This document shows positions 1-8,658 of a stretch of DNA of 64,000 bases, in pieces; within the stretch, counting starts at the first letter, position 1; each line of letters starts with the position of its first letter. This stretch comes from Streptomyces sp. NRRL F-6131. GTDB lineage: Bacteria; Actinomycetota; Actinomycetes; Streptomycetales; Streptomycetaceae. Below the pieces are notes generated by a model that had not been told where the DNA came from, did not search any database, and was given only the letters and a program-made list of their open reading frames with translations. A program made the position numbers and the translations under genes. Location: NCBI GenBank assembly GCA_000719695.1, contig JOHN01000012.1, positions 62,001 through 126,000 of the forward strand, given 5' to 3'.

Positions 1-125
1 GCCGCCTGGACCACTCGGTCCCGGACGGCGACTTCGCCCCGCAGACCGGCGTCGAGCACCTGACCCGCCGCCTGGACCACTCGGTCCCGGACGGCGACTT
101 CGCCCCGGTGGGCATCGAGGTCTGA
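1..125 (+). CDS. C-terminal end of a repeat-bearing small protein, candidate RiPP precursor (5' truncated)
   Basis: Only the last 40 codons are in the window, ending at TGA 123-125. The visible part is two copies of a 22-residue unit: RLDHSVPDGDFAP, then the spacer QTGVEHLTR, then RLDHSVPDGDFAP again, followed by VGIEV. The repeated DNA (unit length 66 bases) is identical over about 40 bases, so the duplication is recent or selected. Multiple identical cores separated by a spacer ending in Arg are typical of multi-core RiPP precursors. The next two genes encode an HExxH protein and a 2OG-Fe(II) oxygenase, both maturase-type. The precursor role is inferred; leader, start codon and any further repeats lie outside the window. 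Confidence 0.6.
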   Translation, partial: RLDHSVPDGDFAPQTGVEHLTRRLDHSVPDGDFAPVGIEV

Positions 126-163
126 CCGCAGCCCCCAGTTGATGCCGGTTGGTTGACGGCATG

Positions 164-201
164 GGCGGGTCGGCCCGGGTGACCATCCGGGCCGACCCGC
201 C
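164..201 (+). terminator. Perfect 15-bp hairpin between the candidate precursor and its maturase genes
   Basis: Left arm GGCGGGTCGGCCCGG (164-178) pairs exactly with 187-201 around an 8-base loop. There is no T tract, as is common in this group. It sits between the short repeat gene and the enzyme genes, so it could end most transcripts after the precursor and keep enzyme levels low. Confidence 0.6.
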
Positions 202-240
202 ATCCGGCTTCGCACCCACCACAATCAAGGAGAGTCCGCA

Positions 241-1167
241 TTGAAGACCATCATCGCCACCCGCGTCCCCGCCGGCTCCTTCTTCGACCTCGACCGGAAG
301 GACCCGGACCTGACCCGACTCCGCGAGCAGGGTGCCGAGCAGGCCCTCCCGTTCGCCCTGATGGAGCGCCTGGTGAAGTCGGGTACGTCCTACGCGGAGC
401 ACGCCCGTTCCCTGCGCAGTGAGCGCGTGACGGTGGCCGGGGCGGGCTTCGACTGGTTCGACGCCGAGCTACCCCGGGCGATCGCCGCCGAGATCAACCT
501 GGCGGACTACGAGATCGTCACCCACACCGACGAGCGTCGCGCGACGCTGACCCAGGCCCTGGACCACCTGTCGCTGGTCCACCCCGAGGGGTTCGCCCGC
601 GTGCGCGAATTCGTCCGTGGCCTGCTGTGGGTGGGCCTCAGGCCGGGCGCCCGCGTCCCCTCGCTGACCAGCTCCAGCGACCCGGCGCTGCCCTACGTCA
701 TCGTGTTCTCCGAGAAGGCCCGGCACCACATCCCGCCGAACACCGTCAGTGAGCGGCCCTCCCACCTGTTCCTGGCGGAGAACATCCTCCACGAGGCCAC
801 TCACCAGTCGATCAGCTTCCATGTCCTCCAGCACCAGGTCTTCGCCGACGGGTACTCCTCCAAGACCTCTCCCACGATCGAGATCAAGTGGCGGGCCGGA
901 CAGGGAGAGGATCGCAACCAGTACTGGGAGATCGACCGGGCTTTCCACGCGACCTGTGTGTACAACCAGCTGTTGCGCTTCCGCCATGCCGAACTGGCCC
1001 GTGCCGACCTCACGCCCAACGAGCGCGCAGGCTTCCAGGGCGCTTACGACGAGGGACTGCCGGCCGTCCGCTACCTGATGCGCGAACTCGAACTCCTGCG
1101 TGAGTACTTCACGTCCCACGGGGTGGAGCTGCTGGCCGACCTGCGCCACCAGACCGACCAGCTGTAA
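241..1167 (+). CDS. HExxH-motif putative peptide-modifying enzyme
   Basis: 308 residues starting at TTG 241, chosen because AAGGAGAG (227-234) lies at good ribosome-binding distance. The zinc/iron motif HEATH is at residues 184-188, and a conserved-looking ERDRAFHA-like stretch (WEIDRAFHA, about 230-238) could supply the next ligand. Length and layout fit the actinobacterial HExxH proteins found beside RiPP precursors; members of this group have been shown elsewhere to be 2-oxoglutarate-dependent peptide beta-hydroxylases. It follows the repeat-bearing small gene and is 36 bases upstream of a TPR/2OG oxygenase, so all three probably form one pathway. Peptide hydroxylation is inferred; a peptidase role is the alternative. 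Confidence 0.7.
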   Translation: MKTIIATRVPAGSFFDLDRKDPDLTRLREQGAEQALPFALMERLVKSGTSYAEHARSLRSERVTVAGAGFDWFDAELPRAIAAEINLADYEIVTHTDERRATLTQALDHLSLVHPEGFARVREFVRGLLWVGLRPGARVPSLTSSSDPALPYVIVFSEKARHHIPPNTVSERPSHLFLAENILHEATHQSISFHVLQHQVFADGYSSKTSPTIEIKWRAGQGEDRNQYWEIDRAFHATCVYNQLLRFRHAELARADLTPNERAGFQGAYDEGLPAVRYLMRELELLREYFTSHGVELLADLRHQTDQL

Positions 1168-1203
1168 TGCCTCGCTGAGCAGAACCGAACCACGGAGGGT
1201 CAA

Positions 1204-2448
1204 GTGCTCGGGCACCTCATCACTCACGACGACAACCTGCGGATGGTCCCCACCGACCGGAACGAGCTGACTGCCGCAGTCGGCCAACTCCACGAGGAAC
1301 TGCGGGCGTTGCCCGAGGAGACCAACCCCGCTCGCACACGGGTCCTGACCAGATGGATCGGCATCGGCCAGATGAGCCTGGGAAACCACGAGGAGGCCCT
1401 GACACTCCTCCAACAGTCGCTCGACCTGGCCGCAGCGATCGGCAACGCCCACGCCGTCGTCGCCACCGGGCTCAACCTCGGCGATGCCCACCGCTACGCA
1501 GGTGACAGGCGGACGGCTGACGCGCTCTATCGCAGCGCGCTGAACACCGCCCGAAGCCAGCACCCGGAACTCGTCGACTTCGCGCTCCAACACACCGGCA
1601 AACACCTCATGGAGCTCGGGGACCTCGCGGGTGCCCAGGCCCATCTGCAAGAAGCGCTGCGGCTGCGGATCGCCAAGGGGGACGCCGAACTGGTCGAGTC
1701 CACGAAGGCCGCCCTCGCCCGGGTGGAGCTGCTGATCGGCCAGGCGGCTGCATCGGCGGCACACGGAGCAGTGCCGCGCCAGTGGAGCCACCAGTGGACC
1801 TCATGGCTCCAGTCCCACACCACGGCCCGGATACCGGCCCAGTGGGCAGAGGACTTCCCCGCTCTTCGGGACGCCGTGTGCGGGCTCACCGTGCACCGGC
1901 GCGTGCACCCGCGCCACCTGCGCGACCAGTCGTTCCCCACCGAGCTGATCGCCGCGATGGTGGAGGAGGCCGAGAAGGCCGTCGCCGTAGACGGATACCT
2001 CCACAACGGTAAGTGGAACGCCGCCGTCGGCGACGCCGCGAATCGCTTCGCCGGACAAGCCGATCTCGCCGCACTCGTAGCGCGGTCGACCGGTCTGGAC
2101 GTCGCGCAGCCGCACACCGGTGTCTACATCGCGTACGTGGAGGAAGGGCAGTTCCTCGATTTCCACGTTGACGATTTCGGCTTCGGCGAGGCCAACCTGA
2201 TCCTGTGCCTCAAGCATGAGCGGCCCACCGGCGCACCCAGGGTCAGCACCACCGTCTTCATCCACGCTGACGGATTCCTCGAATGCGACCTCGCCGCAGG
2301 TGACTGCGTCGTATTCGACGGCGCGCTCACGCCGCACGGCCGGACGCCCCTCGGTGCCGGAGAGAGCATCACCCTCGTCAGCTTCGGCTTCCGGGCGCGT
2401 GATCGGGTCTCGCGCGCGGTCACGAACCTCCCGCCGGTCCCCAGGTAG
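1204..2448 (+). CDS. TPR-repeat protein fused to a 2OG-Fe(II) oxygenase domain
   Basis: 414 residues from GTG 1204, with CGGAGGG just upstream. Residues about 20-180 are helical tetratricopeptide-like repeats (for example the NHEEALTLLQQSLDLA segment), likely binding a peptide or partner. Residues about 240-400 form a prolyl-4-hydroxylase-type fold: iron ligands H321 and D323 in DFHVDDFGFG, distal H378 in PHGRTPLG, and a following strand ITLVSFGF. A Lys/Arg near the distal His would hold 2-oxoglutarate (R380 is a candidate). With the HExxH gene before it and the repeated peptide gene upstream, the simplest role is oxidation (hydroxylation) of the repeated core. The two-domain fusion supplies both a recognition and a catalytic part. 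Confidence 0.75.
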   Translation: MLGHLITHDDNLRMVPTDRNELTAAVGQLHEELRALPEETNPARTRVLTRWIGIGQMSLGNHEEALTLLQQSLDLAAAIGNAHAVVATGLNLGDAHRYAGDRRTADALYRSALNTARSQHPELVDFALQHTGKHLMELGDLAGAQAHLQEALRLRIAKGDAELVESTKAALARVELLIGQAAASAAHGAVPRQWSHQWTSWLQSHTTARIPAQWAEDFPALRDAVCGLTVHRRVHPRHLRDQSFPTELIAAMVEEAEKAVAVDGYLHNGKWNAAVGDAANRFAGQADLAALVARSTGLDVAQPHTGVYIAYVEEGQFLDFHVDDFGFGEANLILCLKHERPTGAPRVSTTVFIHADGFLECDLAAGDCVVFDGALTPHGRTPLGAGESITLVSFGFRARDRVSRAVTNLPPVPR

Positions 2449-2536
2449 TCCGGTTACCACGTGTTCACGCGGGCTTCCCAGGGGGCTTGTGAAAGCTCGC
2501 GCGGGAAGCCGTCAGAGTCACCGGCACCGGTTCTGG

Positions 2537-2568
2537 GGCCGCTGCTCCGTCCGATCGGAGCGGCGGCC
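2537..2568. terminator. Bidirectional terminator-type hairpin
   Basis: GGCCGCTGCTCCG (2537-2549) pairs with CGGAGCGGCGGCC (2556-2568), one G-T wobble, 6-base loop. A weaker 8-bp repeat (GGCTTCCC 2472-2479 / GGGAAGCC 2503-2510) precedes it. It lies between convergent genes (oxygenase on +, xylA on -). Confidence 0.55.
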
Positions 2569-2630
2569 GCATGAGCAGGGAAGACCGGGCCGTGCGGGCA
2601 GCGCGCGGCCCGGCTCCGTCGTGGTCGAGG

Positions 2631-3803
2631 TCAGCGGGCGCCGAGGAGGTGTTCGAGGGCCAGCTGGTCCAGCTGCTCGAAGGCCATGCCGCGCCGGGCG
2701 GCGGCCTCGACGTCGAACTCCTCGAAGGCGGCGGTGTCCGCGAGCAGCCCGGACAGACCGTCCTCGGCCGTGGGGCGGGCGAGTTCGGGCAGCCGGGAGG
2801 CGGCGAGCGCGGCCCGCACCTCCGGGTCGGCCCGGAAGGCGCGGGAACGCTCGGCCAGCAGCAGGTAGTTGCGCATGCAGCCGGCGGCCGAGGCCCAGAC
2901 GCCGTCGAAGTCCTCGGTGCGCGGCGGCTTGAAGTCGAAGTGCTTCGGACCGTCGTACCCGGCCGACTCCAGCAGGTCGACCAGCCAGAAGGCCTGCCGC
3001 AGGTCTCCGGCGCCGAAGCGCAGGTCCTGGTCGTACTTGATGCCGGACTGGCCGTTGAGGTCGATGTGGAACAGCTTGCCGTGCCACAGCGCCTGGGCGA
3101 TGCCGTGCGGGAAGTTCAGCCCGGCCATCTGCTCGTGGCCGACCTCGGGGTTGAGGCCGACCCGGTCGGGCCGCTCCAGTGCGTTGATGAACGCCAGGGC
3201 GTGGCCGACCGTGGGCAGCAGGATGTCGCCGCGCGGCTCGTTGGGCTTGGGCTCGATCGCGAAGCGCAGGTCGTAGCCCTGCTGCTCGACGTACTCGCCC
3301 AGCAGGTCGAAGGCCTCCTTCAGCCGGTCGAGCGCGGTGCGCACGTCCTTGGCCGCGCCGGACTCGGCGCCCTCGCGCCCGCCCCAGGTGACGTAGACCG
3401 AGGCGCCGAGTTCGGCGGCCAGGTCGATGTTGCGGATGGTCTTGCGCAGCGCGTAGCGGCGGACGTCGCGGTCGTTGGCGGTGAAGGCGCCGTCCTTGAA
3501 GAGCGGGTGGGTGAACAGGTTGGTGGTCGCCATCGGGACCTTCAGCCCGGCCTCGTCCAGCGCGGAGCGGAAGCGCTTGACGGTCCGCTCGCGGGTGGCC
3601 CCGTCGGCCCCGAAGGGGATCAGGTCGTCGTCGTGGAAGGTGACGCCGTAGGCGCCGAGGCCGGCCAGTCGCTGCACCGTCTCGACCGGGTCGAGGGCGG
3701 GGCGGGTCGCGTCGCCGAAGGGGTCACGGCCCTGCCAGCCGACGGTCCACAGACCGAAGGTGAACTTGTGCGCCGGGGTGGGGGTGAGGGTGTCGCTGGA
3801 CAT
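2631..3803 (-). CDS. xylA: Xylose isomerase
   Basis: 390 residues, the usual length for actinomycete class I D-xylose isomerases. The enzyme interconverts D-xylose and D-xylulose (and glucose/fructose) in the cytoplasm. All catalytic and metal residues can be placed: H57 and D60 in [12 protein letters not shown]184 and K186 in EPKPNEP, E220 and H223 in NPEVGHEQ, D248, D258 and D260 in HIDLNGQ...YDQD, and D290 in FDFKPPR. It is transcribed divergently from xylB, with a 97-base shared control region, and a ROK repressor follows xylB, giving the common Streptomyces xylA / xylB-xylR arrangement. No sugar transporter gene lies beside it. Confidence 0.97.
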   Translation of the reverse strand: MSSDTLTPTPAHKFTFGLWTVGWQGRDPFGDATRPALDPVETVQRLAGLGAYGVTFHDDDLIPFGADGATRERTVKRFRSALDEAGLKVPMATTNLFTHPLFKDGAFTANDRDVRRYALRKTIRNIDLAAELGASVYVTWGGREGAESGAAKDVRTALDRLKEAFDLLGEYVEQQGYDLRFAIEPKPNEPRGDILLPTVGHALAFINALERPDRVGLNPEVGHEQMAGLNFPHGIAQALWHGKLFHIDLNGQSGIKYDQDLRFGAGDLRQAFWLVDLLESAGYDGPKHFDFKPPRTEDFDGVWASAAGCMRNYLLLAERSRAFRADPEVRAALAASRLPELARPTAEDGLSGLLADTAAFEEFDVEAAARRGMAFEQLDQLALEHLLGAR

Positions 3804-3830
3804 GGAGCGGCTCCGGATCGGTGCGGAGGG

Positions 3831-3860
3831 TGTTTGTAATGGCTCTCAACAAATTAGTAT
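3831..3860. promoter_or_regulatory. AT-rich divergent promoter/operator region of xylA and xylB
   Basis: A 30-base A+T-rich island in otherwise very G+C-rich DNA, between the divergent starts of xylA (3803) and xylB (3901). It contains TTTGT (3833-3837) and its inverse ACAAA (3849-3853), and on the minus strand reads ACTAATTTGTTGAGAGCC, like operators of ROK repressors. The adjacent ROK gene is the natural ligand. The exact operator limits are inferred. Confidence 0.45.
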
Positions 3861-3900
3861 GCCCGAACGTCGGAAGGAACCCCCTCGACCGGAGGAACAC

Positions 3901-5331
3901 ATGGCTGAGCAGCGTGTCGTGATCGGCTTCGACAGCTCCACCCAGTCCACCAAGGCACTCGCCGTCGACCTCGACACCGGCACCGTCCTGGGCCGGGGCC
4001 GCGCCCCGCACACCGTCAGCACGGGCGCCGGTCGCGAGAGCGACCCCGAGCAGTGGTGGGCGGCCCTCGGGGAGGCCGCCGCCGGAACCGGGTGGGCGGA
4101 CCGCGCGGCCGCCGTCTCGGTCGCCGGCCAGCAGCACGGTCTGGTCACCCTGGACGCGGCCGGCACGCCGGTCCGTCCGGCGCTGCTCTGGAACGACGTC
4201 CGGTCGGCGCCCCAGGCCGCCGGGCTGACGGCCGCGATCGGTGCCGCCGAACTCGCCCGCCGTACCGGCAGCGTGCCCACCGCCGCCTTCACCGCCCCCA
4301 CCTGGGCCTGGCTGCGCGCCCACGAGCCCGCCGCCGCGGACCGGGTCGCGGCCGTCCGGCTGCCCCACGACTTCCTCACCGAACGGCTGACCGGTGAGGC
4401 GGTCACCGACCGGGGCGACGCCTCGGGAACCGGCTGGTGGGGCCCGGACGGTTACGACTCGGACGTCCTCGCCCGGATCGGGCTCGACCCCGCCCTGCTG
4501 CCCGAGGTGTTGTCCCCGGGCGCCCGGGCCGGCGCCGTCCGCCCCGGCACGCCGCTGCGCGCGGGCACACCGGTCGCCACCGGCACCGGCGACAACATGG
4601 CGGCGGCCCTCGGCCTCGGCCTGCTCCCCGGGCAACCGGTGCTCAGCCTCGGCACCTCCGGCACCGTCTACGCCGTCGGCCGGACCAGGCCCGCCGATCC
4701 GACCGGCACCGTGGCCGGCTTCGCCGACGCCCTCGGTGACTGGCTCCCCCTGGCCTGCACCCTCAACTGCACCCTCGCCGTCGACCGCTTCGCCGAGCTG
4801 CTCGGCCTCGGCCGCGAGGAGGTCGAGGACGGCGGCACCGCGGTCGTCCTGCCCTACCTCGACGGCGAGCGGACCCCGGACCTCCCGGGCGCCTCCGGAC
4901 TGGTCCACGGACTGCGCCACGACACCACCCGCGGGCAGCTGCTGCAGGCCGCCTACGACGGCGCCGCCCACGCCCTGCTCGCCGCCCTGGACGGCGTGCT
5001 GCGCGCGGGCGGCGCGGACCCGGCGGCCGACGAGCCGCTGCTGCTGATCGGCGGCGGCGCCCGCGGGCAGGCCTGGCAGCGGACCGTGCTGCGGCTCTCG
5101 GGCCGCGCGGTCCGGGTGCCCGACGCGGCGGAACTGGTCGCGCTCGGCGCCGCCGCGCAGGCCGCCGCGCTGCTCACCGGCGAACCCGCCGACGCCGTCG
5201 CCCGCCGCTGGGGGACGGCGCGGGGCCCGGTACTGGAGCCGGTCGAGCGGGACGACGACGCGCTGACGCGGATCGGGGATACCCTGCGTCGGGCCGGGGC
5301 CCTGCAGGGCGCCCCGGACCTGGGGCGGTAG
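3901..5331 (+). CDS. xylB: Xylulokinase
   Basis: 476 residues starting at ATG 3901, preceded by CGGAGGAACAC; an upstream in-frame start at 3760 would run back through the xylA start and is rejected. FGGY-family sugar kinase that phosphorylates D-xylulose with ATP. The N-terminal phosphate-1 motif is GFDSSTQSTKAL (residues about 9-20); the substrate segment VAGQQHGLVTLD, the motif GTGDNMAAALGLG, the LSLGTSGTVYAV phosphate-2 loop and the C-terminal IGGGARGQAWQR adenosine motif are all present. Stop codon and the ribosome site of the next gene (ROK repressor) overlap, so both are co-transcribed. Confidence 0.96.
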   Translation: MAEQRVVIGFDSSTQSTKALAVDLDTGTVLGRGRAPHTVSTGAGRESDPEQWWAALGEAAAGTGWADRAAAVSVAGQQHGLVTLDAAGTPVRPALLWNDVRSAPQAAGLTAAIGAAELARRTGSVPTAAFTAPTWAWLRAHEPAAADRVAAVRLPHDFLTERLTGEAVTDRGDASGTGWWGPDGYDSDVLARIGLDPALLPEVLSPGARAGAVRPGTPLRAGTPVATGTGDNMAAALGLGLLPGQPVLSLGTSGTVYAVGRTRPADPTGTVAGFADALGDWLPLACTLNCTLAVDRFAELLGLGREEVEDGGTAVVLPYLDGERTPDLPGASGLVHGLRHDTTRGQLLQAAYDGAAHALLAALDGVLRAGGADPAADEPLLLIGGGARGQAWQRTVLRLSGRAVRVPDAAELVALGAAAQAAALLTGEPADAVARRWGTARGPVLEPVERDDDALTRIGDTLRRAGALQGAPDLGR

Positions 5332-5339
5332 GAGGGCAC

Positions 5340-6629
5340 GTGACAGTGGTGGGCGGGGCGGGCGGGGCGGCGGGCGGACCGGCGTCGCAGCAGGACATGC
5401 GACGGCAGAACCTCGCGGTCGTCCTCGGGGCGGTCCGCGCGCACAGCCCGCTCTCCCGCGCGGATGTCGCGGGACAGGTCGGGCTGACCAGGGCGGGGGT
5501 CTCGTCCCTGGTCGACGAGCTGATCGGCCGCGGCGCACTGACCGAGACGGCGGCCACGGCCAGCGGACGGGTCGGCCGGCCCGGCCGGGCGCTGGCGGTC
5601 AGCGGCGACGGCCCCGCCGGTCTCGGCCTGGAGGTCGGCGTCACCCACCTCGGCGCGTGCGTGGTGGACCTGCGCGGCGAGCCGAGGGTGTGGCGCCGGG
5701 TGGAACGGGCCAACGCGGACCGGCCGGCCGGGCAGGTCCTGACGGAGGTCGCCGCGCTGGCCGCCGAGGCGGAGGCCGAGGCGGCCGGCCTCGGCCTCCG
5801 GGTCGAGGGCCGCGTTCTGGCGGTGCCCGGGGTGGTGCCGAACGGTCCCGGCGGACTGGTCGAGCGGGTGCCCAACCTCGGCTGGCACGGCGTCCGGCTC
5901 GCCGACCACTGGCCCGACCAGGACACCGTGCCCGAACCGGAGAACGAGGCCAACCTCGGCGCCCTGGCCGAGTACTGGAGCGCCGAACGGGCCGCGGAGA
6001 CCTTCGTCCACGTCTCCGCCGGGACCGGGATCGGCGCCGCCCTGGTCCTCGACGGCCGGTTGTTCCGGGGCGCCCGGGGCTTCGCCGGCGAGCTGGGCCA
6101 CATACCCGTGCACCCGGAGGGGCCGGAGTGCGCCTGCGGCGCCCGCGGTTGCCTGGAGCAGTACGCGGGGGAGGAGGCGGTGCTGCGCGAGGCCGGTCTC
6201 GCCCAGCACGGCCGCCTCGCCCCCGGCGGTCCCGCCGGGACCGGTCCGGTCCCGGCGGGCGACCCGGTCGCCCTGCTGGCCGAGCGGGCGGCCGCCGGGC
6301 ACGGGCCCGCCCTGGCGGCACTGGACCGGGCCGGGCGGGCCCTGGGCCTCGCCCTGACCTCGGCCGTGGAGCTCATCGATCCGGACGCCCTGGTCCTCGG
6401 CGGCGCCTACGCCGAACTCGCCGACTGGCTGCTGCCGTCCGTGCGCGCCGAGTTGGCCGCCCGGGTCACCGTGCGGCCGTGGGCCCCGGAGGCGCTGCGG
6501 GCGTCCGCGCTGGGGCGGCGCGGACCGCTGCTCGGCGCGGCGCTGACGACGGTGCGCCGGATCATGGCGGACCCGACCCTGCTGCCCGTCGGCCGACCGG
6601 CAGCCCGTCCCGGGTCGGCCGTCGGCTGA
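5340..6629 (+). CDS. xylR: ROK-family transcriptional repressor of the xylose genes
   Basis: About 429 residues; GTG 5340 follows GGAGGG (5331-5336) very closely and GTG 5346 is an alternative start. Residues about 20-75 form a winged helix (QNLAVVLGAVRAH, VGLTRAGVSSLVDEL). The rest is a ROK sugar-binding domain: GTGIGAALVLDGRLFRGARG, the ELGHIPVHPEG stretch, and the zinc motif CACGARGCLEQYAG. It sits 8 bases after xylB in one operon and next to the divergent xyl control region, so it most likely represses xylA and xylB when xylose is absent. The ligand is inferred from context. Confidence 0.88.
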   Translation: MTVVGGAGGAAGGPASQQDMRRQNLAVVLGAVRAHSPLSRADVAGQVGLTRAGVSSLVDELIGRGALTETAATASGRVGRPGRALAVSGDGPAGLGLEVGVTHLGACVVDLRGEPRVWRRVERANADRPAGQVLTEVAALAAEAEAEAAGLGLRVEGRVLAVPGVVPNGPGGLVERVPNLGWHGVRLADHWPDQDTVPEPENEANLGALAEYWSAERAAETFVHVSAGTGIGAALVLDGRLFRGARGFAGELGHIPVHPEGPECACGARGCLEQYAGEEAVLREAGLAQHGRLAPGGPAGTGPVPAGDPVALLAERAAAGHGPALAALDRAGRALGLALTSAVELIDPDALVLGGAYAELADWLLPSVRAELAARVTVRPWAPEALRASALGRRGPLLGAALTTVRRIMADPTLLPVGRPAARPGSAVG

Positions 6630-6641
6630 CCGGGCCCCCGA

Positions 6642-6665
6642 CCCGCGCCGTCCGGCGGGCGCGGG
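6642..6665. terminator. Short G+C hairpin after the xyl operon
   Basis: CCCGCGCC (6642-6649) pairs with GGCGCGGG (6658-6665). It lies 12 bases after the repressor stop, in the gap to a convergent gene. No other gene was accepted between 6630 and 6956. Confidence 0.4.
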
Positions 6666-6907
6666 CCCGGCCGGGTCGGTCGTGCGCGACCACGACCATC
6701 GCGTGCCCGTCCACGGTGGTCACCCGGACGTGGACGTACTCACCGTCGTGCCGCCGGGCGAGGTCCTGCCCGGCGGGCCGCAGCCGCACCGAGCGCGGTG
6801 CGGTGGCGAGCCGGACCGCGACATCGTGGAGTCGGAACCGCCGTCCCCGGGGAACATGGGGCTCCTGCCGTGCGCGTCTCCAGCGGGCCGGGCGGACCTC
6901 TCAGCGG

Positions 6908-6956
6908 GCCCCGGCCCTGACTCCGGCCCTGGCCCCTGGCCCTGGCCCCGGCCCCG
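6908..6956. repeat. Hexanucleotide-like GGCCCT/GGCCCC low-complexity tract
   Basis: Degenerate repeats of GGCCCY run up to the stop codon (6957) of the minus-strand UspA gene. The tract is non-coding and directly downstream of that gene. Confidence 0.5.
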
Positions 6957-7445
6957 TTACGGCTCGTCGGGCGGGGGAGGGATCGTCGCGGTGCCCGGTG
7001 CCGGCTCCGGCCAGACCAGCAGGACCGGGCACGGGGCGTGGTCGACGACGAAACGGGTCGCGGGGCCGAGGCTGTGCGGTCCGAGGCGGGTGCGGTCGCC
7101 GTCGCGGGCGAGGACGAGCAGCGCCGCGCCCTCGGCCGCCGCGACGACCTCGCGCTCGACCCGCCCGGTGCGCTCCACCCGGGCGCAGGGCCGCCCGAGA
7201 CGCTCGGCCGCGGCGTCGAGGAGCCGCCGGGCCGAGGCCGCCGCCAGGGTCTCCACCCGGGTGCCGGGGTCGCGCTCGCGGTGGCCGCGGCCGAGCAGCC
7301 CGGCGAACGCGCCGTGCGCGACGCCGGGGATCTCCTGCCCGCTGACGTGGAGCAGGACGATCTCCGCCGCCCCGGGTGCATGGGCGCGGGCGGCGTCCAC
7401 GCACGCCGGCCAGGTGCCTTCGGTGATCCAGACGACGACGGTCAC
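6957..7445 (-). CDS. Universal stress protein (UspA) family
   Basis: 162 residues with a single Usp domain. It opens with the beta-strand VVVWITEGTWPACVDAA, has the LLHVSGQEIPG strand, and ends with the nucleotide-loop-like GPATRFVVDHAPCPVLLVWPE, the usual G-x-x-x-x-x-x-hhxx-PVLhV ending, here in a reduced form. It lies 4 bases downstream of an anion permease gene on the same strand, so the two form an operon. A cytoplasmic stress or regulatory role for the permease is a guess from this pairing. Single-domain Usp proteins may or may not bind ATP; the canonical G2xG9G(S/T) loop is not fully kept. Confidence 0.75.
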   Translation of the reverse strand: MTVVVWITEGTWPACVDAARAHAPGAAEIVLLHVSGQEIPGVAHGAFAGLLGRGHRERDPGTRVETLAAASARRLLDAAAERLGRPCARVERTGRVEREVVAAAEGAALLVLARDGDRTRLGPHSLGPATRFVVDHAPCPVLLVWPEPAPGTATIPPPPDEP

Positions 7446-7449
7446 GCGG

Positions 7450-8658
7450 TCAGCCTCCGATGACGTGCAGGGATCCCCAGAGGGCCACCACGGCGGTGGC
7501 CAGGGCGGCGGGGACGACGAGCAGCCCGAGCCGGGTGAACTCGCCCAGGCCGATGTCGGTGTCGTGCTCCCGGACGATGCGCCGCCACAGCAGGGTGGCC
7601 AGCGAGCCGGCGTAGGTGAGGTTGGGGCCGATGTTCACCCCGAGCAGCACCGCCAGTACCGCCCCGGCACCGGACGGCACGGCGAGCGGGAGCAGGACGA
7701 GGGTGGCGGGCAGGTTGTTGATGACGTTCGCGAGCACCGCCGCCAGCGCCGCGGTGCCGAGCAGCGCGGGCAGCGAGGTGCCGTGGGGCACGAGGTGGCC
7801 GAGCGCGGAGGCCAAGCCGTTGTCGACGACGGCGCGGACCACGATGCCGAGCGCCAGCACGAAGGCCAGGAAGGGCACGGCCGCCGAGCGCACGATCGCC
7901 ACCGGGGTGGTGCGCCGGCGGATCAGCGCCCGGGCCGCGAGCACGAGCGCGCCGGCCAGGGCCGCCCACGCCGGATCGAGGCCGACGATCGAGGTCAGCA
8001 CGAACCCGGCGAGCGTGCCGGCGACGGTGACCAGGGCGAACAGCGGCGTCTCCGGCGTCGCCGCGCCGTCCGCGGCCGGGGCGCCGGCGTCCAGATCGGC
8101 GGCGAAGAACCGGCGCAGCACCACGTACTCGACGGCGATGGCCGCCAGCCACGGCAGCGCCATCAGGACGGCGAACCGGGTGAAGCTCAGCCCGCTGGCG
8201 GCGAAGGCCAGCAGATTGGTGAGGTTGGAGACCGGCAGCAGCAGGGAGGCGGTGTTCGACAGGTGGGTGCAGGCGTACAGGTGCGGTTTGGGCCGGGCGC
8301 CGAGCCGGGCCGCGGTGACGAACACCACCGGGGTCAGCAGCACCACGGTGGCGTCCAGGCTGAGCACCGCGGTGACCAGCGAGGCGACCACGAACACCTG
8401 CGCCAGCAGCCGCCGCGGGCTGCCGGCCGACGTCCGCGCCATCCACGCCCCGCAGGCGCGGAACAGACCCTCGTCGTCACAGAGCTGCGCCAGCACCAGG
8501 ACGGCCGCCAGGAACCCGATCACCGGCCCGAGCCGTTCCGCCTCGTCCACCGCGTGGTCCCAGGAGATCGCACCGGCGGCCACCACCAGCCCTGCCGCCG
8601 GGACCGCGACCACCGCCTCCGGCCAGCCCCACGGCCGCACCACGGCGCAGACCAGCAC
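7450..8658 (-). CDS. SLC13/ArsB-type membrane anion permease
   Basis: At least 402 residues, with about ten hydrophobic helices. Typical family features are the LDATVVLLTPVVF helix, the SNTASLLLPVSNLTNLLAF hairpin and the later NVINNLPATLVLLPLA and VGVNIGPNLTYAG-like (LLGVNIGPNLTYAGS) re-entrant loops, as in ArsB and related permeases. It shares an operon with the UspA gene. GTG 8658 is the only standard start in frame, but it cuts into the first helix (ALSVGLLVLVLVCAVV). A CTG at 8706-8704 has an excellent ribosome site (GAGGAG 8719-8714) and would give a complete helix. Substrate is unknown; arsenite or a dicarboxylate are possible. Confidence 0.82.
   Translation of the reverse strand: MLVCAVVRPWGWPEAVVAVPAAGLVVAAGAISWDHAVDEAERLGPVIGFLAAVLVLAQLCDDEGLFRACGAWMARTSAGSPRRLLAQVFVVASLVTAVLSLDATVVLLTPVVFVTAARLGARPKPHLYACTHLSNTASLLLPVSNLTNLLAFAASGLSFTRFAVLMALPWLAAIAVEYVVLRRFFAADLDAGAPAADGAATPETPLFALVTVAGTLAGFVLTSIVGLDPAWAALAGALVLAARALIRRRTTPVAIVRSAAVPFLAFVLALGIVVRAVVDNGLASALGHLVPHGTSLPALLGTAALAAVLANVINNLPATLVLLPLAVPSGAGAVLAVLLGVNIGPNLTYAGSLATLLWRRIVREHDTDIGLGEFTRLGLLVVPAALATAVVALWGSLHVIGG

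Noticed and set aside
3760..3900. Earlier start for xylulokinase
   Set aside because: It would extend through the divergent xylA start and AT-rich operator. ATG 3901 has a good ribosome site and matches the family start.
6562..6789. Minus-strand 75-codon frame containing HDGEYVHVRVTTVDGHAMVVVAH
   Set aside because: The middle looks protein-like, but the frame has no good start (only GTG 6789 without a ribosome site), overlaps the repressor gene antisense and ends in Arg-rich sequence. It may be a fragment of a broken gene.
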